64,000 nucleotides of DNA from Muscardinus avellanarius (taxonomy: Eukaryota > Chordata > Mammalia > Rodentia > Gliridae): positions 61,012,894 through 61,076,893 of the forward strand of contig OY726574.1 in NCBI GenBank assembly GCA_963383645.1. Direction: 5' to 3'. The position numbers and the translations under genes are program-made. The notes beneath the pieces were generated by a model, which searched no databases, was not told the origin of the DNA, and worked only from the letters and a program-made list of their open reading frames with translations. How positions within the stretch are numbered: position 1 is the stretch's first letter; each line of letters opens with the position of its first letter. Shown here piece after piece: positions 41,830 to 52,605 of the stretch.

Positions 41830-43278
41830 GAGAACTATCCTTAGGGTGTTATGGTAAAAAAAAAATAATTCTGTGACACCATGGGTGGCCCACACATTGG
41901 ACTTCGTGGGAGCAGCTTTATTTGTCTGCAAAATATTTTCTTATGGCATCGCCTCAGCAAGGTATCACTCCTTTTACAATTCTTGTAGTACCAAATGTAA
42001 TAGTCTTTTGAGAAGAGTGGATTGAAACCCAGGGGGTGCTGTTAAACACCCCCGTGACAGTGTTACTGGGGAAATTTAGGGTCACTTGGTATTTTTTCCG
42101 GGAAAGTTGGTCCTCCAAATGCTGCTTTTTCAAAATTCTAGCCTAAGACTGTTAATGAATTTCAGCTTATGCAAGTCTAACACATCTTTAAGACTGAAAA
42201 AATTCCCAGCCAATTAAAGTCAACCCAAACCCAGATGCTCGGAGGCTGATATGGCGTCTTTAGGTTGATGGTAACAGAGCAGAGCTTTTCCTAAAACAAA
42301 GAGACGGGGGCTTCGGCGATGCGCAGGCCTTCTCGTGGTGGTCTGTGTCATGGACCCCGCTACACGCGTGCACGTCTGCTGTTGGGTCTGAAAAACCTTG
42401 AGAGAAAAGAAGTGCTAGGTGTCCATCGCTCTGAGACAAGACAGGAGCCATTCTTGCAAGGGACGAATGATGCCTACAAATTCTAACAGTTAAAGAGAAC
42501 ACTACGTGGCTCTTTCCCTTCCTCTCCCAGCTGTGTCTCAGATTTCTGGAAATGTTTTAGCATAGCTTATCTAGACAGTAGCTGACACAGCCCAATGATT
42601 CACTTTGGGTTGACAAAGTGATCTCTTGAGGGTAATCATCTCTTTAGTCTTCGGTAGTGGAATTATTACTCTTTCAGTGATAAAAAACACAACTTCAAAA
42701 CAAACACAGCATGCAAGTTGTCAGTAAAAGGTTTTGAAGGCATTAGGTTGGTTCCTTCCTTCACAGTATTAGGTAGGTGAACAGGACTGAGTGACACAGT
42801 GCCATAACTTTTTGCATCTAATTGCCAACTTCCTCTGTCCTTCCAACTTGTCAGAGCTTTGGCTTCCCTCTTTGGGGGTTGGACAGTGAGTTTTGTGAGA
42901 GTTAGGCTAAATTTCTAGGCCCTCTTTCCATATATTCTGACATTCATTGACCTTACGTCCCCACGATGGGACTTCTATCAGAGGAGGGCTCCTGGCTTCT
43001 GCCAGCCCCATGTTGTTCTTACTTTCCTATAGGAAGAATTGTCACATCTTCCTGGAGAGTTTCAGAGAGGGACCCAGTTGGGATCTGCCTGTCTAGACAG
43101 TAGTCTTATCCAAAGGAGGCTTTTTGGGCAATTCACTTCTGTAGGAGAGGCACAGAGGTTGAGAAGACCTGTGCTTGTTAAGTAGTGCAGTGAGTTGAAC
43201 TCTGAAGAGTCGATTAGAGCTGAGAAGTTTATATGTCCACATCTCCCAGCTCTACGTCTTCCATCCAACGTTTACTTT
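41830..43278. other. 1.4 kb of unique sequence
   Basis: No repeat family or coding signal found. Frames at 42260-42502 and 43062-43268 (both minus) are under 82 codons and featureless. Confidence 0.4.
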
Positions 43279-43281
43279 CAC

Positions 43282-43578
43282 TTTTTGCTTTACTGGGACC
43301 AGAAAACCTGCCAGGAACAACTTAGAGGAACAAAGATTTATTTTGGGCTCTGAGTTTCTGAGGTTCAGCCCATGGTGGGCTGGCTCCAAGGCAGAGACCT
43401 CATGGTGGCAGGTGTTGCAGAGCAAAGGGGCACAGGGCAACTGGAAGCAGAGAGGGAGGGGAGGGGCCAGTGCAGATACAGCCTGGAGGCCCTCCCCACA
43501 GAGACCCACTTCCCCCGGCCATGCCTCCTCTCAACCCTGCAGCCTTGCTAACCCCTGAGCTTCTCTGCAGGACAAGCA
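43282..43578 (-). mobile_element. MaLR-like LTR
   Basis: On the + strand: 'gggaccagaaaacctgccag', 'acaaagatttattttgggct', 'gaggttcagcccatggtggg' and 'acctcatggtggcaggtgtt'. Ends around 'gctaacccctgagcttctct' and is cut by the SINE cluster that follows. Confidence 0.7.
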
Positions 43579-43589
43579 AGAATAATAAT

Positions 43590-44040
43590 TTTTTTTTTTT
43601 TCGGTATTGGGGATGGGACCCAGGGGCATTCTACCTCCAAGCTACACCCCCAGCCCTACTTTTTATTTTTTATTTTTTTATTTTTTATTTTAAAACAGGG
43701 TCTCACTGGGTTGCAAAGTGCCTCACTAAGTAGCTGAGGCTGGCTGTGAACCGCAATCTTCCTGTCTCAGCCTCCTGAATGCTGGGATTGTTTTTTTTTT
43801 TGGGGGGGGGTGGTGGTACTGGGGTTCCTGGAAGCCCTTCTACCTCCGGGATAATACACTCCCAGACCTATTTTTACATTTTTCATTTTGGAAACAGGGT
43901 CTCCTAAGCCAGCGCACGCGGCTGGCTTCGAACCTGCGCGATCCTCCTGTCTCTGCCTCCCAAGCGCGGGGATTACAAGCGTGCGCCACCACGCCCGGCT
44001 GAATGCTGGGATTGTAAGTGTGCACCACCACACCTGGCTC
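43590..44040 (-). mobile_element. SINE B1-dID type 1, interrupted by a type 2 copy
   Basis: Outer copy: T-run tail, ID half 43602-43655, extended T/A linker, B1 half from 43697 to 43790, resuming at 44015-44040 ('taagtgtgcaccaccacacc'). The break falls inside 'ctgggattgtaagtg'. Confidence 0.97.
43791..44000 (-). mobile_element. SINE B1-dID type 2 nested in a type 1 SINE
   Basis: T12 and G9 at the tail side, ID half with 'ggggttcctggaagcccttc', B1 half with 'cgaacctgcgcgatcctcct' and many CpGs. The target duplication 'gaatgctgggattg' is exact at 43777-43790 and 44001-44014. Confidence 0.98.
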
Positions 44041-44044
44041 ACAG

Positions 44045-44460
44045 GTGTTTTAGAGAGGGGAAATCCCTCTCTCCATGTTTCTCTAGGGCTGGGCAACTTC
44101 TGTTTGATCATATGCTTAACTGCCAGTTTCAATAACTTAAAAGATGCAAAAGCTAGGAATATCTAACAGAGACTCTTCAGCCCAGGGTCTTTTGTCCCAC
44201 GAGGGATTTGCCTTCAAAGCAGCCTTCCTGGCACCTTGCACTTTCTTGATCACCGCCTCCCTTCAAGGTAAAAGTGGCTTTCCCTGTGGGCCAGCGCTCC
44301 CTGGCTCTCTCTGCAGTAGCCCGGTTCTTGGAGGCCACCACGGGGGACCTGTGCTCCTCCACAGAAGAGGCTGTGGGCTGTCCAGATCTTTCCAGAAGGG
44401 ATAGTGAGTTTAATTCTGGAGAGAAGTATTAGGAGCTGACATGGTTGCACACTGAGCTGT
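44045..44460. other. Unique sequence, nothing recognised
   Basis: Plus and minus frames at 44144-44450 overlap and show no domain. Confidence 0.4.
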
Positions 44461-44469
44461 GTTCTTCCA

Positions 44470-44560
44470 TTTGCGTTTATTCCTTCATGCCTCCACCAGA
44501 TGTTGATTGAGCGCCTATTTTGTTCTGGCCCCTGTTCCAGGCACTGCAGACAAAGTCATA
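44470..44560 (-). mobile_element. Possible L2 3' end
   Basis: 'ccttcatgcctccaccagat', 'gttgattgagcgcctatttt' and 'gttccaggcactgcagacaa' resemble the reversed 3' end of L2. Confidence 0.45.
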
Positions 44561-44564
44561 TGAC

Positions 44565-45055
44565 TGCTCATTTGTCTCTATCTGTCCAAAATCTGGCTCT
44601 TAAGTTTTCACTGCAGAAGAAAAAAAAAAAAAAGAGGCATTGACTCCCAGACCTCTGAAACTCATATCTTTTTATTCTAATTAGCTCAATATGGACTGCA
44701 TGCTAGAGTCTCAATATATGCCGAATTGAAATAAGCGCTAACCCATCACCTCCCCTTCTAAGTTCTGGAAAATGCCAGGAATATGGAAATTTAGACAGGA
44801 AGGCTAAAGCCTAACAACCACCAAAAAAGCATATCCTAAAATTAGGACAGTCAGATATTACCATGCTTAGAGGTTACAACTAACAGAAATCAACATAAAA
44901 TGGGTAAGATTAGCCATCTGCAGGAATCGTCCCAGGAAATAAGCCACCCAAGAGATGATTCACAAGCATATTGCTAGCAATTTGAGGGCGCTTTCTAAGT
45001 CTCACCAAGGGGTCTAGGATGCTTCCGTAAAAGGGAAGTCATCAATTTAAAATGT
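44565..45055. other. Unique sequence, nothing recognised
   Basis: An A15 run at about 44619-44633. No recognised element. Confidence 0.4.
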
Positions 45056-45058
45056 AAC

Positions 45059-45185
45059 TAGTGGAAGATTAGCAGTAATTTAAGAAATTGCAAACTGTCA
45101 TAAGGAAATGACAGAGGTTTTAAGATGACAGATAAAGAATATAGAAAATGAATAGCGCGGTAGAATTTGTCAGCGTGTCCTCGCA
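45059..45185 (+). repeat. Unclassified dispersed repeat, copy 1
   Basis: 'ctagtggaagattagcagta', '...caaactgtcataagg...', 'gatgacagataaagaatata', 'gcggtagaatttgtcagcgt' pair with copy 2 at 46727-46845. Its family is unknown to me. Confidence 0.6.
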
Positions 45186-45189
45186 CTCT

Positions 45190-45845
45190 CTAGGTGAAAA
45201 AAGTTCTGATTATAAATTCTTCTACAGGATAATGTTAGAAATGCTCCAAGGCCTAGAGGAAACTCTTAACTCATAAATGGACAGCCCCTCATTACGGCCA
45301 CATCTGTCTTTACTTAGTCTGTATTCACTGCTCAGTCTCCTGGTCGACCTGGTGGCCAACATCAGCTCCTATCTGAATGGACCACTGGTCCTGTATATAT
45401 GGCCACAGTAGTCATCCTGTTATCTAACTCATCCCCAGGATCTGTTATGGAGTGCGTATGCTCGTCTCCAACCCATACTTAGTGAGTTGATAAAGGGAAT
45501 TGCTGCCCAGAGCATAGTTGTCTTAAATCACTAATAAAGTCAGTGCCCATCCTACCTATTGTGCTATTCAACATGTTGTTCTGCCCTCGGCTTAAGTATT
45601 TCAAGCCACAGGACATAAGGAATTCATTTGTCTCATACAAAGGACTGAAGGCAGGATGGGCTGTTTGGGGGTGGGGTCTCCCTCCCAGCTTTGCCAACAG
45701 CTTTCTTCTTGTCCTTCTCCACCAGAACACCTTTAGTTTCATGAGTCCCTAATCTTTAGTAAAGGGGTCTAAAATGTCATTCATTTTCCATTCAATCAGA
45801 ATCTTTAAAACATGCCTTGAATGCTTCATCGACATCACATATGAT
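45190..45845. other. Unique sequence, nothing recognised
   Basis: Opposed frames at 45479-45752 share a stretch without domain features. Confidence 0.4.
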
Positions 45846-45849
45846 ATAT

Positions 45850-46182
45850 GCTGTTATGGCTCAGAAACAAAGTTCATGTGTTGGCAACAATCATAACGCT
45901 ACAGCGTTGAGAGGTGGGATCTTTAAGGTGATTAGACCTGGGGCTCTTCCTTCATGAGTGAGTCAGAGCCTTTATTGTGGGTGTGCGTTGTTACGGTGGG
46001 AGTGCCTTGGTTATAAATGGGGTGATTTTGGCCTCCCCTGGCTCTCCCACATAAACATTCTTGCCCTTTTACCTTCTCCATGGAATATCAAATAAGGCCC
46101 CTGACAGAGTTTTTTTTAAATTATAAACTATCTAATCTTGGATACCCTGTTGCAGCAACACAAAATGCACCAAGACATACTC
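45850..46182 (+). mobile_element. MaLR-like LTR
   Basis: 'tgctgttatggctcagaaac', 'aaagttcatgtgttggcaac', 'gagaggtgggatctttaagg', 'tgattagacctggggctctt', 'ccttcatgagtgagtcagag', 'ttataaactatctaatcttg' and 'accctgttgcagcaacacaa'. Complete or nearly so. Confidence 0.8.
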
Positions 46183-46194
46183 TAATCAAGTTCA

Positions 46195-46672
46195 AAAGAC
46201 ATTTCCTTCTTATCCATCTTTCTTAGTCTATGTCCTGAGGGCACCATAATTATATGATATTAGACATAGAATGTCCCCATGTATTAATGTTCAGAGTTGA
46301 TGTAATTAAGTCATAAGGGCTATAATCTTATCAGTGGATATATCTACTGTAATGGCTTTACTGGGTGTTAACCAGGCAGGAGGGGTATGTCTGGAGAAGG
46401 AGGGTCTCTGGGGCTGTGGCTGTAGGGACTGTGCCTGTGTCTTTCCATCCCCTTGCTTGCTGGCTCCCTGGCTTCTGGCCTCCATGATGTGAGAGCAGAG
46501 CGTTGTTCTCTCCTCTCTGTTTGCCGTGTCCTGAGCTCCACAGACTTGGCCTCACATGGACTAAAGTCGAGATCTACAAAAACTGTGAGCAAATGAATCA
46601 ATCATCCTTTCTCTGAGTTGTGTGGTCAGTTGCTTTGGATTATAATGAGACAGAGGACAGCGCACTTCAAAG
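46195..46672 (+). mobile_element. MaLR-like LTR, second type
   Basis: 'atagaatgtccccatgtatt', 'ctataatcttatcagtggat', 'gtgttaaccaggcaggaggg', 'gccgtgtcctgagctccaca', 'aaaactgtgagcaaatgaat' and 'gctttggattataatgagac' follow the LTR order. It differs in the middle from the LTR just before it, so these are two subfamilies, not the two LTRs of one provirus. Confidence 0.75.
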
Positions 46673-46726
46673 AACTAATGCCTATGATTGCCGAATCCAC
46701 TCGTGAGCTCACCTAACTAGGAACTA

Positions 46727-46845
46727 CTGGAAGATTAGCGGCAATTGAAAAAAATCACAAACTTTCATAAGAACAGATAAATTCTTTACCGGTGACAGAT
46801 AATGAATATAGCAGAATCTGTCAATGTGCCCTTCATTTCCTCAGA
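46727..46845 (+). repeat. Unclassified dispersed repeat, copy 2
   Basis: 'ctactggaagattagcggca', 'cacaaactttcataagaaca', 'ggtgacagataatgaatata' and 'gcagaatctgtcaatgtgcc' match copy 1 at 45059-45185 in the same orientation. Confidence 0.6.
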
Positions 46846-46849
46846 CTCC

Positions 46850-47175
46850 CTCCCTCTTCCCAGAGAGTGAGAGAGGAGACGCTCACAGCGGAACTTCATA
46901 GAACCAGGAAACAAAAACAAAAACAAAAAACACAATGAAGGTGAAAAATGTCTAATTCTTAAGTTCATAACACCCTGGTCTTCAGTAATACTGAAAGATT
47001 CAGATTCAGCATTAAGACACCAGAATAAAATGATCTCCACTCTGGAAGTGAGGCAGATCAGAGAGGCTCCCAGAGTTCAGTGCGAACGTGCGGGGACCGT
47101 GTGTCCTGCCTGCTAGCTGCTCAGCCTGCATGCTCAGAGCGGACACCACAGACCCCTTCTCTCAGATCAGGGACT
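46850..47175. other. Unique sequence, nothing recognised
   Basis: A short (AAAAAC)n-like run at 46911-46931. No other feature. Confidence 0.4.
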
Positions 47176-47179
47176 CACT

Positions 47180-47330
47180 GAGCTGGAATCGTGGTGGACA
47201 CCTGCAATCCCAGTCCTGGGGAAGCAGAGATGGGAGGGTTGCAGGTTTGAGACCAGCCTCAGCAACTTTGTGAAACCCTCAGCAACTTAATAAGACTTTG
47301 TTTCAAAAATAAATAAATAAATAAAACAAA
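47180..47330 (+). mobile_element. B1-half SINE without an ID half
   Basis: 'gtggtggacacctgcaatcc', 'aggtttgagaccagcctcag' and the AAAT tail directly follow the B1 half; no ID half is present. Either an old B1-type monomer or a 3'-deleted composite. Confidence 0.85.
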
Positions 47331-47482
47331 TTAACTAATTAATAAAACAAATAAGGCTGGCCATTTCTACCTTCGTTGAATGAAGGCACACAGACCTAGG
47401 GAGATATCTTTTTTTGAATGCAAATTAGCTTTTCAGGCAGAGGTGCAAAATTAGGTTCTGAATATATAAAAAAGCTGGGATG

Positions 47483-47676
47483 CGCCGGGCGTGGTGGCGC
47501 ACGCTTGTAATCCCCGCGCTTGGGAGGCAGAGACAGGAGGATCGCGCAGGTTCGAAGCCAGCCGCGCGCGCTGGCTTAGGAGACCCTGTTTCCAAATGAA
47601 AATGTAAAAATAGGTCTGGGAGTGTAGCCCGGAGGTAGAAGGGCTTCCAGGAACCCCAGTACGACCAAAAAAAAAA
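47483..47676 (+). mobile_element. SINE B1-dID type 2, best-preserved copy
   Basis: All landmarks are intact: 'ccgggcgtggtggcgcacgc', 'caggttcgaagccagccgcg', 'gggagtgtagcccggaggta' and 'ggcttccaggaaccccagta', then A15. Flanking 'agctgggatgc' and 'actcggatgc' suggest a mutated target duplication. It contains the hairpin at 47556-47576. Confidence 0.97.
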
Positions 47677-47933
47677 AAAAACTCGGATGCTAAATTGAAG
47701 AAGAGTGAGGATGGTAACATTTTTGAAGCAGAGGTGGGAAATAATCCTTTGAGAAATGGAATGATGCTGACATCGCCACCTCCTGTCAAGGAGTGTCTCC
47801 CAGGCCTGAGTGCAAGGCTGCTCTTTTCTGTTGTTACCTGGGCAGATCTTTCCAAGGAGATTGTTAACTGGGCGCTTTGACTCTTATCGCTTGAGACGCC
47901 AGGAAACCAAGGCCCAAAGAGGACGAGTGACTG

Positions 47934-48220
47934 AGTTAGTCGGCTTTCTATCATTGTAACAAAATACCTGAAATCAACTTAAATGGAAGAAGGGCCCAGT
48001 TCTAGAAGCTCCAGACCATGGTCACCAGTCCCCGTTGCTTTTGGACCTGTGACTAAGCAGCTCATCACAGCAGGAGCAGCTGGCAAAGGAAGCCGTTCAC
48101 CTCAGGGCTGCCAGGATAGAAAGAGAGAGGGGCATGGCCCCAATACCCCCTTCCAGGGCACGTCCCAATGACCTAGACTCCTCACATCAGGAACTACTCT
48201 CAAAGACTCCACCACCTTGC
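47934..48220 (-). mobile_element. MaLR-like LTR
   Basis: On the + strand: 'gttagtcggctttctatcat', 'tgtaacaaaatacctgaaat', 'ccagaccatggtcaccagtc', 'ccccttccagggcacgtccc' and 'aatgacctagactcctcaca'. Cut by the following SINE. Confidence 0.7.
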
Positions 48221-48399
48221 CAGTAACCCCAGGATTTGGGAGGCTGAGACAGGAAGATCTCGGGTTCAAGGCTAACCTTAGGAATTTATCAAGTCCTTAG
48301 GCAACTAAGTGAGGTCCTGTTTCTAAAAGAATAATAGTAATAGGGCTGTGGGTGGCTGGACATAGAATGTCCCTGGGTCTCTGAATTCAATCCCCAGTG

Positions 48400-48403
<4 letters not shown>
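48221..48403 (+). mobile_element. SINE B1-dID, 5' truncated
   Basis: Starts at 'ccagtaaccccaggatttgg'. B1 half to about 48325, ID half 48341-48400 with a small insertion ('gtctctgaattcaatcccca'). Confidence 0.9.

Positions 48404-48443
<40 letters not shown>
48404..48443. repeat. (CA)n at a SINE tail
   Basis: About 20 CA units immediately after the ID half. Confidence 0.95.
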
Positions 48444-48444
<1 letters not shown>

Positions 48445-48446
<2 letters not shown>

Positions 48447-49040
48447 AAGGACTAATGAAAATGGAGGTCTTCTGGAGAGAGAAGGGCTGAAATATAGCTT
48501 CTAGCAAAACTTGGAGAGAGCCCCCCACACCTAAACAGCCCATCCCTGTCCCATGGTGGGAGCAGCGTAAACCGTGTCCGAAAACTCCTGGGACCCTGAG
48601 TGGAGACCAGTGTTGTCTAAGACAGGGCCGCCAGGGTCTCCGGTCAGCACAAGGGAAGGTCCCAGAAGGAGGATCTGTCCCAGTGGACAGTGTTTGCTCC
48701 CAGTGGCTGTCCAGCCTCCGTCTGAGAGGTCACTACCCATCCCTACCTAAAGGACAAAGAAGACAGGAGCCTTGGAACAGCCTCCGCCCCAGTGCAGAGA
48801 CGGCTAATGCTGCCCACCTCCTCCTCTCCCTCCACCCATCTGAATGGATGGAATTAAACACTCCGAGGAAACCTAGAGTTGGACGTATTTTTCAGAGAAG
48901 TTAATAGAGTGCACTTTCTGCAAGTAATAGAATGAAGACTAAGCACCAGAAATTTAAATCAATTCTAAGACCATCGTGGGTTTTGTGTGTGTCGAGCTCT
49001 GCACTTGAGCAGCGCCTTTAAAATTTGTACCTGCTGCCCT
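48445..49040. other. Unique sequence, nothing recognised
   Basis: No element or gene recognised. Confidence 0.4.
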
Positions 49041-49059
49041 CGTATGATCAAAATATCTT

Positions 49060-49400
49060 TTTAATAAGCTCCCCGTGTCCGTCGTGCATACTGCTGCCAA
49101 ATTAATCTTGCTAAATGCCTACTTTACCAACGCGTGCGATGGCTCCCTGTCGCTCTCAGAACGAGGTCCAAACGCCTCATCCCTGAGGCGTCCTGAAGGG
49201 TCCGACACCATCTGCTCCCCAACTACTTTTGAACACTTTACCTTCTGCCATCTGTACCACGGTTCGTCTATTTCCGGAAGGCCAGCCCTCGACTTCTGGC
49301 CTGTGTGCTGACTCCTAACTTCTTGAATCAACTTCACCGCATCTAAAATGCTCTCTCTATAAACCTTAACTTACCTCATCACTCAACAACTATTTATTTA
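49060..49400 (+). mobile_element. L2-like LINE 3' fragment
   Basis: 'actgctgccaaattaatctt', 'gcgatggctccctgtcgctc', 'agaacgaggtccaaacgcct' and 'tctgctccccaactactttt' follow the L2 3' order. Degraded, no open frame. Confidence 0.55.
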
Positions 49401-49711
49401 CAATCCTCAGTTTTCTGAACAATCCTCTCTGCCTTCATGCTCTGATGGCATACTAAGAACATCAATGAATTGCCACCAGAGTTGAGGAAGCACAGATTAT
49501 CTCTAGGACTGCATTGGCAGGCTTTCTGGAAAGTTCGGGCATATGCTAGACCATGAAGGTGGACAGGATTTAGACCACAGGGATGGAGAAGGAAAGGTGG
49601 AGGACAAGTCCACAGCAAGAGAGAAAATGGGCAAAGAAGTCTCCTAAGGGTTTGGGAACTGCGGAGTTCCCATATTTTCTCCACTATTTTTCTTTCTTTC
49701 TTTCCTTTTTT

Positions 49712-49918
49712 CTTTTTTGTGGTACTGGGGGTGGAACTCAGGGGCATTCTACCTCTGAGCTATACCCCCAGCCCTACTTTTTGTTCTTTATTTTGAAACA
49801 AGGTCTCACTAAATTGCAGAGGGCCTCACTAAGTAGCTGAGGCTGGCAGAGAATTTACAATCCTCCTGTCTCAGCCTCCCAAGTATTAGGATTACAAGGG
49901 TGGACCACCTACCTGGGC
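49712..49918 (-). mobile_element. SINE B1-dID type 1
   Basis: ID half 49722-49775, B1 half 49790-49918, with a modified 5' end ('gggtggaccacctacctggg'). Confidence 0.93.
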
Positions 49919-49949
49919 TTTCTCTACTTTTAAAATATCTATTGTCAGG

Positions 49950-50398
49950 CCAGGCATGGTGGCGCACACTTGTGATCCCAGTACTTGGGAGATTGAGACA
50001 GAAGGATTTCAGGTTTGAGGCCAGCCTCAGCCATTTAGTGAGACCTTCAGCAACTTAGCCAGACCCTGTTTCAAAATTAAAATATCAAATAAAAATGGAT
50101 GGGGAGTCTAACTCAGAGCTAAAATGCCCTTGGGTCAATGCCGGGCGTGGTGGCACACGCTTGTAATCCCCGCGCTTGGGAGGCTGAGACAGGAGGATCG
50201 CACGGGTTTGAAGCCAGCCTCAGCTACTTAGTGAGTCTTTCAGCAACTTAGTGAGACCCTGTTTCCAAAAAAATATAAAAAAGGTCTGGGAGTATAGCCT
50301 GGAGGTAGAAAGCCTCTGGGTTCCACCCCCAGTACCACCAAAAAAAAACCAAAAAACAAAAATAAAATGCCCTTGAGTTCAATCCCCACTACCACATA
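49950..50398 (+). mobile_element. SINE B1-dID type 1-like, split in its ID half by another SINE
   Basis: B1 half 49950-50070, start of ID half to about 50138 ('gggagtctaactcagagcta'), interruption, then the end of the ID half 50377-50398 ('ttcaatccccactaccacat'). Confidence 0.95.
50140..50363 (+). mobile_element. Nested SINE, type 1/type 2 hybrid
   Basis: The B1 half starts like type 2 ('gccgggcgtggtggcacacg', 'ttgtaatccccgcgcttggg') but continues like type 1 ('cagcctcagctacttagtga'). ID half 'gggagtatagcctggaggta', then the intact B box 'ctctgggttccacccccagt'. Target duplication: 'aaaatgcccttg' at 50121-50132 and 50364-50375, then 'ggtcaa' versus 'agttcaa'. Confidence 0.96.
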
Positions 50399-50399
50399 T

Positions 50400-52080
50400 A
50401 AATTAGCTCTAATGTATTTAGTTTTAACCAATTTATTTAGTTATAATAATTAGTTAACTACTTACTAACTGTTGCTACCTCTTTTATATGTAATTGATAC
50501 CTACATACCATATCACCTCTCTGGATATGCTACTTTATCAATGCTATCTATCAAGTTATCTGTTAGAATAGTTTACATATATGATTTAAGTCTCCAAGAA
50601 GAAAGAGGTGACGTGGTACAGGTGTCATGTCCAAAGATCACAGACGATTTCTGCCGGTAGCCTGACCTTTTGTAACCATAATACACACAAAGTTGGATTC
50701 TGGAGCTGAGCACTGACTTCTCTGTGAAATGAAGTGCCATTTATTTCTCATTTAGAGTTTCTAGGAAATAAACTATCTAAGGTATCAGACGTACAGATGC
50801 CAAGAGTTAATAATGACCTTTGCAGATGCTACATAGAATAAAAGCAACAGGAGAGAAGCCAGCAGACATGGAAGGGAGAACGTGTTCCAAGATAGGCACA
50901 ACTGGTATCTTTGATAAAGAGAACTAAAGCAAAACAAAACAAGATGGTTCAGGCAAATGCCATCCAACTCAGAGCCTCACACCTGCCAGGCAAGTTCTCT
51001 CCGCCTGATCTGTACCCCAGTCCTCAGATATTTTAAATATGTGACTGTGTGTTTGTTCTATACATAACGGAGTCCCTGATCCTTAAAGCCACTGCCAGTT
51101 TTTTCCCAAGCAGGATGTGAACTTCTGACCCTACAGGTTGGGAAATGAAATCTGTTTGCACATAGATAAAATAAATGATATTTAAATACAGTTCAATTCT
51201 CTCAGGATTAGTTCAAGTAGATTTTGAGTTAAATAGGCTTTTGTGGTCTAGCTTAGATATAGAGTCAGAGTTTTTTTTTTAAAAAAAAACATATTATTTC
51301 TTTGGGGAAATATGTTTCGAGTGACAAACCCCTAGCTTGGAAGAAAACTTCTAGAACATAAATCAGTTTTTAATTCAGAAACTATCTGTATTTCTTTTGT
51401 AATAGCTTCAGAGACAGAGCAGAAAACTCCACTCACAGCAGGAGTTTAATAAATAAGTGATGCTAGGGGGGAAAATGAACGTAAGCAGGTGTTTATTTCT
51501 GAATTCACTGGGTAAGAACGGTAATAGTTTGTGCACTGGATGGGAAATGCTCACATCCGTCAACTGATAATCGTGGCGACTCACAAGCATAAAACCCTTA
51601 CCACACACTGAAAGTGGTGATCAATAGATCAGACCAGGGTGGGGATGATGACTGCGCCCTGAACCTGCCTCATCTTGGAAGCCACTGGTGGACAAAACTG
51701 CCATGAACCAGGGACGTAGAGCAGAACATTTGAAGGACTTTGGGACGAAACAGACTTAGGATCCCACTACTTTGTTTAGAAAAGTAGCTAAGAGCTTTCC
51801 ACTCTGTGATCACATTTGTTTCTTCCGTTTGTCCATTTGTTGAATTGGTGGGGCTTTCCATTCCTTGACTCAGTCGATGAATTAGTTGCCGACCATTGCA
51901 GTCACCCACACCAAGGTCAGCGCCTTGCACATGGCGGATGCACTGTGTCTCTTATTGGTCTCAGTCCACGTGGGCATCAAGATGGGCTCTTAGCTGAAAG
52001 CTCCGGGAAGAATTCACAGGGAAGCCCCGTCAAGATGTAGGTGGGACCCAGTTCCTTCCAGGTGTAGAACTGGGTCTTCA
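50400..52080. other. 1.7 kb of mostly AT-rich unique sequence
   Basis: No recognised element or coding signal. Frames of 60-86 codons at 50785-51930 (minus) have no domain and no consistent frame. Confidence 0.4.
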
Positions 52081-52084
52081 TCTC

Positions 52085-52350
52085 CTTTCTAGCTGCCAGC
52101 AGAGGCTTGCCTGAGCTCCTGGTGCCATCTAGAAGGGTCACGCCACAGGGCACTAGCCCTTCTCACATGGGACCCCTCTGACGTCCTGTTACCCAGGTAA
52201 GTCAGGTTCCAGCCCTATCTCACCTGAACCTATAATGAAGGGCCCTCCCTTAAGTATATCTGTGAAGCCTCTTTCGGCCATTTGATGTTGTATATCTGAA
52301 GGATCTAGCTATCAGGGTGTGAATGTCCTTGGTGGGAGGACCATTCAGCC
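52085..52350 (-). mobile_element. MLT1-like LTR fragment
   Basis: On the + strand its end is clearest: 'atgaagggccctcccttaag', 'atatctgtgaagcctctttc', 'agggtgtgaatgtccttggt' and 'gggaggaccattcagcca', matching the reversed MLT1 5' end. Confidence 0.5.
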
Positions 52351-52372
52351 AGCCAATCAAAACAATTATTGT

Positions 52373-52561
52373 GCCGGGCGTGGTGGCGACGCTTGTAATC
52401 CCCGCTCTTGGGAGGCGGAGACAGGAGGATCACGCAGGTTCGAAGCCAGCCGTGCTGGCGTAAGAGACCCTGTTTCAAAAATATAAAATAGGTCTGGGAG
52501 TGTAGCCCGGAGGTAGAAGGGCTTCCAGGAACCCCAGTACCACCAAAAAAAAAAAAAAAAC
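52373..52561 (+). mobile_element. SINE B1-dID type 2
   Basis: 'gccgggcgtggtggcgacgc', 'gcaggttcgaagccagccgt', ID half with 'ggcttccaggaaccccagta' and A17. Target duplication 'caattattgt' at 52363-52372 and 52562-52571. Confidence 0.97.
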
Positions 52562-52605
52562 CAATTATTGTTGTTACCAAACTCTTTATAAAAAATTCTC
52601 TACTT

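Noticed and set aside
45850..46672. Paired LTRs of a single provirus
   Set aside because: The two LTRs differ in their middle sections and nothing retroviral lies between, so they are independent solo LTRs.
47483..47676. CpG-dense patch resembling a CpG island
   Set aside because: The CpGs belong to a young type 2 SINE of under 200 bp, not to a promoter island.
47888..47933. MIR-like string 'aaaccaaggcccaaagagga'
   Set aside because: Too short to separate from chance; left unannotated.
47451..47954. 167-codon minus-strand open frame
   Set aside because: It runs through a type 2 SINE read backwards; the same peptide pieces recur at other SINE copies.
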